DNA from: Mycolicibacterium septicum DSM 44393
Lineage (GTDB): Bacteria; Actinomycetota; Actinomycetes; Mycobacteriales; Mycobacteriaceae
Reading direction: 5' to 3'
Assembly: GCF_000455325.1 (NCBI RefSeq)
Contig: NZ_HG322952.1
Coordinates: forward strand, 556,378-620,377
Length of the DNA: 64,000 nucleotides
The notes under the pieces were generated by a model that saw only the letters and a list, made by a program, of their open reading frames with translations, was not told the DNA's origin and ran no database searches. The translations under genes were made by a program, and so were the position numbers. This document shows, piece after piece, positions 59,329-64,000 of this stretch. Numbering within the stretch: the stretch's first letter is position 1; every line of letters begins with the position of its first letter.

Positions 59329-59811
59329 ATGTCAACAAACCGGCTGACCTTGACCACCTGCAACAGCGGTACCTGGCCATCCATCCGGAAATGGTCGATC
59401 ACAGTCGGGATGGGCATGGCGCTCACCGCGGCGCCCCTGCTCGCAGGGTGTGGTTCCAGTGATGACACCGCCCCGTCGACGTCGCCGTCGGAGACATCGT
59501 CTGTCGTGACCACGACAGTGACGACCACGGAGGTCACCACCAGTCCGGCTCCGGCCCCTGGCGGCGAAGGCTCGATGCCCGGCGGCCCGACCGGCGGCGG
59601 CGGCCCAGAAGGTGGTGGCGGCTCGATTCCGGGTGGTCCGACCGGCGGTGGCGGCCCCGGCGGTGGCGGCGGCTCGATTCCCGGTGGCCCGACCGGTAGC
59701 GGCGGTCCCGGCGGTGGCAGCGGCTCGATTCCCGGTGGCCCGAGCGGCGGTGGCGGCCCCGGCGGTGGCGGCGGCTGTGTTCCCGGCGTCGGCTGCGTGC
59801 ACGTGCCCTGA
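59329..59811 (+). CDS. Small lipoprotein with four 17-residue Gly/Pro repeats
   Basis: The ATG at 59329 follows CTGGAG and gives 160 residues. A hydrophobic segment ends in the lipobox LLAGC (acylated Cys41). A Ser/Thr-rich stalk follows (PSTSPSETSSVVTTTVTTTEV), a likely site for O-mannosylation. The rest is four copies of a 17-residue unit beginning PGGPTGGGGPGGGGG, encoded by 51-base tandem repeats (59579-59782), and ends CVPGVGCVHVP. It is probably an extended surface lipoprotein of unknown function. Repeat copy number may vary between strains. Confidence 0.72.
   Translation: MSTNRLTLTTCNSGTWPSIRKWSITVGMGMALTAAPLLAGCGSSDDTAPSTSPSETSSVVTTTVTTTEVTTSPAPAPGGEGSMPGGPTGGGGPEGGGGSIPGGPTGGGGPGGGGGSIPGGPTGSGGPGGGSGSIPGGPSGGGGPGGGGGCVPGVGCVHVP
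59579..59782 (+). repeat. Tandem 51-base repeat, four copies, in-frame
   Basis: Copies at 59579-59629, 59630-59680, 59681-59731 and 59732-59782 encode the 17-residue Gly/Pro units of the lipoprotein. The first differs most at the third-base level and the last ends in a Cys-Val codon pair. The in-frame unit length keeps the protein readable if copies are gained or lost. Confidence 0.85.
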
Positions 59812-59826
59812 CGCCGGGCGAACAGC

Positions 59827-60576
59827 TCAGGCGAAGCGCTTGGTGTACTTCGGCGGTAGCAGCCGCATCACCTGAGTCAGCGGGGCCCACGGCCAGCGCG
59901 GCACCACGGCCCGGCCCTTCTCCTTCTCGATGGCCTCGACCATCGCGCGGACACCGGTCTCGTTGTCGACCATCAGCATGGTGGTCGCCGACTTGGCCGT
60001 CATCTCCGACTCGATGTAGCCCGGCTCGATCACGGTCACCCGGATGGGGCCCTTGTCGTACTCGGCGCGCAACGACTCGCCCAGCGAGGTCATCCCGGCC
60101 TTGGAGGCGCAGTAGGCGGCCTTACCGCCGGGCACACCGGTGTTGCCCAGCACCGACGAGATCAGCACCAGGTGACCGCTGCCGGACTTCTTGAACATCT
60201 CCAGCGCCGTCTCGATCTGCACCAGACCGGCGATCAGGTTGGTTTCGATGGTCGCCTTGTTGGCCCACGGCTTGCCCTCGCCGAGCGGCCAGCCCTTGCC
60301 GATGCCGGCGTTGACGATCACGCGATCGATGCCGCCGAGTTCCTCGGACAGCTCGCCGAATACCCGCGGCACGGCCTCGTGGTCGTTGACGTCCAGCGCA
60401 GCGACCGCGACCTTGACGTAGGGGTGCCGGTCGGCCAGCTCGGCCTTGAGCTCATCGAGCCGCTCGGTGCGGCGGGCACACAGCGCCAGGTCACGGCCCT
60501 TCGCCGCGAACTGCCGGGCCATGCCCGCGCCCAGTCCGGAGCTGGCACCGGTGATGAGGATCTTCTGACGGGTCAT
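59827..60576 (-). CDS. Short-chain dehydrogenase/reductase (Rv0945-like)
   Basis: The 249-residue protein is a classical SDR. TGASSGLGAGMARQFA is the cofactor motif, CARRTERLDEL suggests NADP, NAGIGKG replaces the N-N-A-G motif, and the catalytic Ser (LISSVLGNTGVPGG) and Tyr-x3-Lys (YCASKAG) are all present. The chain ends with PKYTKRFA. The substrate is unknown. It is preceded by the Fpg-like gene with 45 bases between and the same strand, as in the M. tuberculosis Rv0944-Rv0945 order. Confidence 0.92.
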   Translation of the reverse strand: MTRQKILITGASSGLGAGMARQFAAKGRDLALCARRTERLDELKAELADRHPYVKVAVAALDVNDHEAVPRVFGELSEELGGIDRVIVNAGIGKGWPLGEGKPWANKATIETNLIAGLVQIETALEMFKKSGSGHLVLISSVLGNTGVPGGKAAYCASKAGMTSLGESLRAEYDKGPIRVTVIEPGYIESEMTAKSATTMLMVDNETGVRAMVEAIEKEKGRAVVPRWPWAPLTQVMRLLPPKYTKRFA

Positions 60577-60621
60577 CGCTGCAGGATAACCGAGTTAGAC
60601 AACTGTCAAAAATGCGGACCG

Positions 60622-61506
60622 CTACTTGAGCAACCGGGACATCCGCCGGTCGGCGAGCACCTTGCCGCCGGTCTGGCACGTCGGGCAGTACTGGAACGAC
60701 TTGTCGGCGAAAGACACCTCCCGCACGGTGTCCCCGCACACCGGGCACGGCAGTCCGGTGCGGGCGTGCACGCGAAGACCTGACCGCTTCTCCCCCTTGA
60801 GCGTCGCGGCCTGCTGCCCCACCGAGCGCGACACCGCATCGGTGAGCACCGAGACCATGGCGTCGTGCAGCGCACCGAGCTGCGCATCGGTCAGCTTCCC
60901 CGCGGTGGCGAACGGCGAGAGTTTGGCCACGTGCAGGATCTCGTCGCTGTAGGCATTGCCGATCCCGGCGATCACCTTCTGATCGGTGATCACCGTCTTG
61001 ATCCGACCGCCCTGCCCGGCCAGCACACCCGCCAGCCCGGCCGAATCCAGCGACAGCGCATCGGGTCCCAGGGCCGCGATCTGCGGGACGTCGAGAGGAT
61101 CGGCGACCACCCACACCGCCAACCGCTTCTGGGTTCCGGCCTCGGTCAGGTCGAAACCGACCGCAGGACTGGATGTCGCCGCCGGGGCGGCTCCGTCCCC
61201 GAGATGCACGCGCAGCGCGATCGGCCCCTTGCCCGGCTTAAGCGGCGTCGTCGCCAACTTGTCCGACCAACGCAACCAACCCGCCCTCGACAGATGCGTG
61301 ATCAGGTGCCACTGGCCGACTTCCAACCCGAGGTACTTGCCCCAGCGGTTCGCGCCGGTCACGGTCTGGCCGTGCAATGCCGTCGTCGGCGGATCGAACG
61401 TCTTGAGCACCGACAACGCGGCCACGTCGATCCGGGTGACCACCCGGCCGGTCGCATTCCGGCGCAGATGATCGGCCAGCGCCTCGACTTCGGGCAGTTC
61501 AGGCAT
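60622..61506 (-). CDS. Fpg/Nei-family DNA glycosylase, full length
   Basis: The 294-residue protein begins MPELPEVEAL, with the Pro2-Glu3 catalytic pair of the formamidopyrimidine-DNA glycosylase family. The helix-two-turn-helix region is GIGNAYSDEILHVAKLSPFA. The C-terminal zinc finger has two C-x2-C pairs (CPVCGDTV and CPTCQTGG). It should excise oxidised purines and cut the backbone. As far as I recall, M. tuberculosis Rv0944 is a shortened version lacking the N-terminal half, so this full-length form keeps the ancestral state. The divergent FUSC-like gene begins 40 bases away. Confidence 0.93.
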   Translation of the reverse strand: MPELPEVEALADHLRRNATGRVVTRIDVAALSVLKTFDPPTTALHGQTVTGANRWGKYLGLEVGQWHLITHLSRAGWLRWSDKLATTPLKPGKGPIALRVHLGDGAAPAATSSPAVGFDLTEAGTQKRLAVWVVADPLDVPQIAALGPDALSLDSAGLAGVLAGQGGRIKTVITDQKVIAGIGNAYSDEILHVAKLSPFATAGKLTDAQLGALHDAMVSVLTDAVSRSVGQQAATLKGEKRSGLRVHARTGLPCPVCGDTVREVSFADKSFQYCPTCQTGGKVLADRRMSRLLK

Positions 61507-61546
61507 GGCTCCAGTGTGTCAGCGAAACGCCGAGCATGCTGTAGAC

Positions 61547-63292
61547 ATGTCCGACCGGCCTGCTCCCACGGCGACCAACCCGTTGCGGAACATCTTCGTG
61601 ATCAACAGCGTGCCGCGCCGGTGGCCGTTCGCGCTGCGCGCCGGAATCTGCATGGCCGTACCCGTTCTGGTGGGTTGGCTGGCCGGCGACACCACGGCCG
61701 GATTGATCGCCACCATCGGCGGATTCACCTCGCTGTACGGCAGCGGCCGCCCGTACCTGAATCGCGGCGCGTACCTCGGCGTGGTCGCAGTGTGCTTCGC
61801 CGTCGCGGTGGCCCTCGGCGACTGGGCGTCGTCGGCGCCGTGGCTGGGCGTGCTGACCGTGACGATGATCGCCGCGGTGGCCACCCTGGTCTGCCATGCC
61901 CTGAGCGTCGGGCCGCCCGGCGCCTACATGGTGGTACTGGCCTGCGCGGCCGGCACCGGAACGCCGGCGACACTGCACCTCAGCCCGGTCCATCACGCCG
62001 TGCTGGTCCTCGCCGGTGGCGCGTTCGCCTGGCTGGTGCACATGTCCGGCGCGCTGTTCCGGCCCCGCGGTCCGGAGAAGGCGGCGGTGGCCGCGGCTGC
62101 CGCCGCCGTCGCGGCCTACATCGAGGCCCCCTCGGCGGACACCCGACACCGTGCGGCGCTGCTGTTGCACACCGCGTGGGTCAACCTGGTCACCTATCAA
62201 CCGGTACAACCCAAACCGGACCAGACGCTGTACCGGCTGCGGGTCGTCAACCGCCGACTGCACGTGCTGTTCGCCGAAGCCATGCGGGCCGCCGAAGCCG
62301 GTGAGCCGCTGACCTATGACGGCGCGGCACTGGCCCGTCACCTGGCCACCATTCCCGCCGACGCGATCACCGATGAGCATGGCGCCGAAGGAGTTCCACT
62401 CGGCAGGCCCAGCATCGTGCAACTGCTGCGCCGGGCGCTGACGCCGGGCTCGGTGTCACTGCAACTGACGGTGCGAGTCGCCATCGCGGTCGCGATCTCG
62501 GGCGTGATCGCCGTGCTGATCTCGCAGGCCCTGACGATGACCCACGCGTACTGGGCGATGGCCGCCGCGGTGCTGATGCTGCATCAGGGATTCGACTGGC
62601 AGCGCACGGTGGCCCGCGGCGTCGAACGGACGCTGGGCACCTGGCTCGGGCTCGGCGTGGCCGGTGCGATCCTGGCGCTGCACCCGCAGGGCGTGTGGCT
62701 GGCCCTGGTGATCGGGGCGCTGCAATTCGTCATCGAGATGTACGTGGTGCGCAACTACACGCTGGCCGTCGTATTCATCACGCCCGCCGCACTCACCATC
62801 GCCTCCGGCGGCCAACCCGTCGACAACCTCGGTGAACTGCTGCTCACCCGCGGCAGCGACACCCTGATCGGCTGCGCGGTGGCCCTGGCCGTCTACTGGG
62901 CGACCCAGCGTCTGCGCCACCCGACCGGCCTGCGCACCGCGATCGCCGCAACGCTCGATGCGATCACCAACACCCTGCCCCACCTGGCCGCGGACGACGC
63001 CACCTCCCCGGCCGCCCGCACCAATCGTCGCGATCTGCAGTTGCGGGCCATGGAATTGCTGCCGGCCTACGACGGGAGCGTCGGCGGATCGGCCACGCAA
63101 CGCGTTGGGGCCGAACGTATGTGGCCGACGGTGGTGGCCACCGAACAACTCGCGTACCGCACGCTGGCGGCATGCTGGGGCGCCGAGCGTGACGGTGATA
63201 CCGACGCCGGCGCCGAGGCGGCCGCGGACACCGCGGCCGCGCTGGCCGAACAGGCGTCCGCGCTACGCGAGGGCCTTGACGAACGACAGTAG
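61547..63292 (+). CDS. FUSC-family integral membrane protein
   Basis: The ATG at 61547 gives 581 residues; the frame is open 42 bases further upstream into the divergent Fpg start. The protein has two blocks of five or six hydrophobic helices separated by a cytoplasmic region (about residues 190-290), the layout of FUSC/aromatic-acid exporter proteins such as AaeB. The second block contains ISQALTMTHAYWAMAAAVLMLHQGFDWQRTVARGVERTLGTWLGLGVAG, the FUSC signature. The substrate is unknown; efflux of organic acids is typical. Its end overlaps the convergent small membrane protein gene by 30 bases. Confidence 0.88.
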   Translation: MSDRPAPTATNPLRNIFVINSVPRRWPFALRAGICMAVPVLVGWLAGDTTAGLIATIGGFTSLYGSGRPYLNRGAYLGVVAVCFAVAVALGDWASSAPWLGVLTVTMIAAVATLVCHALSVGPPGAYMVVLACAAGTGTPATLHLSPVHHAVLVLAGGAFAWLVHMSGALFRPRGPEKAAVAAAAAAVAAYIEAPSADTRHRAALLLHTAWVNLVTYQPVQPKPDQTLYRLRVVNRRLHVLFAEAMRAAEAGEPLTYDGAALARHLATIPADAITDEHGAEGVPLGRPSIVQLLRRALTPGSVSLQLTVRVAIAVAISGVIAVLISQALTMTHAYWAMAAAVLMLHQGFDWQRTVARGVERTLGTWLGLGVAGAILALHPQGVWLALVIGALQFVIEMYVVRNYTLAVVFITPAALTIASGGQPVDNLGELLLTRGSDTLIGCAVALAVYWATQRLRHPTGLRTAIAATLDAITNTLPHLAADDATSPAARTNRRDLQLRAMELLPAYDGSVGGSATQRVGAERMWPTVVATEQLAYRTLAACWGAERDGDTDAGAEAAADTAAALAEQASALREGLDERQ

Positions 63293-63646
63293 CCAGCTCA
63301 CCAGCGACAGCACGATGGCCGCCCAGATGGCGGTCCACCAGAACTGGTCGATGTGCAGGCCCCAGTGGGTGGTGTGGTCGGTGATCCACGACGTGATCCA
63401 CAGCATCAGCGCGTTGATCACGATGTGGATCAGGCCGAGCGTGAGGATGTACAGCGGGATCGACAGGATCTGAACGATCGGCTTGATGAACGCGTTGACC
63501 AGACCGAAGATCACCGCGACGACGAAGATGATGCCGACCCTGGCGATGGTCGTGTCACCACCGATGAAGTAGATCCCCGGCACGATGAGAGTGACCACCC
63601 AGAGCGCGAATCCGGTTATCGCCGCGCGCAGCACAAATGAGCCCAT
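63263..63646 (-). CDS. Small four-helix membrane protein, phage-holin-IV / YvlD family
   Basis: The 127-residue product consists of four hydrophobic helices with short loops. The sequence FGLVNAFIKPIVQILSIPLYILTLGL holds the family signature (N-A-x-x-x-P-x-x-x-x-x-x-x-P-x-x-x-x-T-x-G). Bacterial members are not true holins; some are controlled by envelope stress. It ends inside the FUSC gene, overlapping 30 bases in antisense, and follows cobF after seven bases, so it is probably in the cobF transcript. Confidence 0.87.
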   Translation of the reverse strand: MGSFVLRAAITGFALWVVTLIVPGIYFIGGDTTIARVGIIFVVAVIFGLVNAFIKPIVQILSIPLYILTLGLIHIVINALMLWITSWITDHTTHWGLHIDQFWWTAIWAAIVLSLVSWLLSFVKALA

Positions 63647-63652
63647 GGCGGT

Positions 63653-64000
63653 CTAGTCTGCCGAGCGCAGCAGGTATGTGTCCATGATCCAGCCGTGGCG
63701 CGTTCTCGCTTCGGCCCGCGCGGCAACGATTTCGTCGCCGATCTCACCGACTGTGCCCGCGTAGAGCAGCTCGTCGGGCGTGCCCAGGTAGGCGCCCCAC
63801 CAGATCCGGGTCTGCGGCGGGCACTGCTGGAATGAGCAGTCGGCGTCGAGCATCACCACGGCGCTTCCGGTCAGCCCGTGCTCGCGCAACTGGCGCCCGG
63901 TGGTGATCAGCACCGGTTCGCCGACGTCGTTGAGCGGGATGCGATGCCGTGCCGTCAGGACCTGGATCGCTGTGATGCCGGGGATGACGTCGTACTCGAA
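63653..64000 (-). CDS. cobF: Precorrin-6A synthase (deacetylating), C-terminal part
   Basis: The gene runs off the right edge; 115 residues of the C-terminal half are visible. The part at the edge, read on the - strand, encodes VIPGITAIQVLTARHRIPLN, which is typical of CobF methyltransferases. It is followed by ITTGRQLREHGLTGSAVVMLDADCSFQ and the ending GWIMDTYLLRSAD. CobF methylates precorrin-5 and releases the acetyl group in aerobic cobalamin synthesis. Its presence supports a complete vitamin B12 pathway in this organism, which is said to have been lost in M. tuberculosis. The ORF start within the window is not the real start. Confidence 0.88.
   Translation of the reverse strand, partial: FEYDVIPGITAIQVLTARHRIPLNDVGEPVLITTGRQLREHGLTGSAVVMLDADCSFQQCPPQTRIWWGAYLGTPDELLYAGTVGEIGDEIVAARAEARTRHGWIMDTYLLRSAD

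Noticed and set aside
1..64000. tRNA, rRNA, CRISPR arrays, insertion sequences or prophage
   Set aside because: I saw no cloverleaf-like sequences, regularly spaced repeats, transposases or integrases. The holin-type protein at 63263 belongs to a chromosomal membrane family.

Overview
The window is high-GC actinobacterial DNA whose gene content and order match the Mycobacterium/Mycolicibacterium backbone. Much of it can be paired, inverted, with the M. tuberculosis block Rv0973c down to Rv0944: accA2-fadE12-echA7, the Rv0959/Rv0958 vWA-ATPase pair, purH-purN-perM-Rv0954, an Rv0953c-type oxidoreductase, sucD-sucC, the Rv0950c M23 protein, uvrD1, the Rv0948c chorismate mutase, pgi, the Rv0945 SDR and a Fpg-like glycosylase, ending in cobF. 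A large, fast-growing, environmental Mycolicibacterium is the most likely source. The species cannot be fixed from the sequence alone, and the synteny statements rest on recalled gene order, not on a search.

Layout. Positions 1-3123 hold an acyl-CoA catabolic operon cut by the left edge. Positions 3174-6000 hold a lipoprotein, a SnoaL-like protein and a DUF222/HNH protein with a perfect mycobacterial SOS box at its start. Positions 6191-17361 form an accessory island dominated by exported proteins: two PE-PPE-domain-like proteins, two paralogous secreted/outer-membrane candidates, a small exported protein and an LpqN-type lipoprotein. The two paralogues have matching proximal leaders and, about 0.67-0.69 kb upstream, identical 8-3-8 direct repeats resembling MprA boxes. 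Positions 17604-18834 hold a truncated SDR ending in a fold-back repeat and an AbiEi/DUF559-like protein.

Positions 18884-30008 are conserved backbone, interrupted by an extra receptor kinase with an LpqN-like ectodomain and an esterase. Positions 30143-38362 are catabolic and regulatory: an SfnG-type monooxygenase divergent from an F420-type oxidoreductase, a thiolase-like protein, an MpaB-like protein with a divergent TetR, then a TetR gene with tandem palindromic operators and an S9 peptidase. Positions 38434-43489 hold sucCD, the M23 protein and two membrane proteins.

Positions 44889-49912 form a tight six-gene operon: a sulfonate/taurine-type ABC importer, an adenylylsulfate-reductase-like flavoprotein, a two-cluster ferredoxin and a DoxX-family membrane protein. 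This is the best candidate here for an uncharacterised system, probably in sulfur or other small-anion acquisition. Positions 49940-64000 return to backbone (uvrD1, chorismate mutase, pgi, SDR, Fpg, cobF) with added genes: a second AbiEi/DUF559-like protein, an acyltransferase-SGNH protein, an aldehyde dehydrogenase, two small exported proteins, a FUSC-type protein and a small four-helix membrane protein. I saw no tRNA, rRNA, CRISPR array, insertion sequence or prophage.
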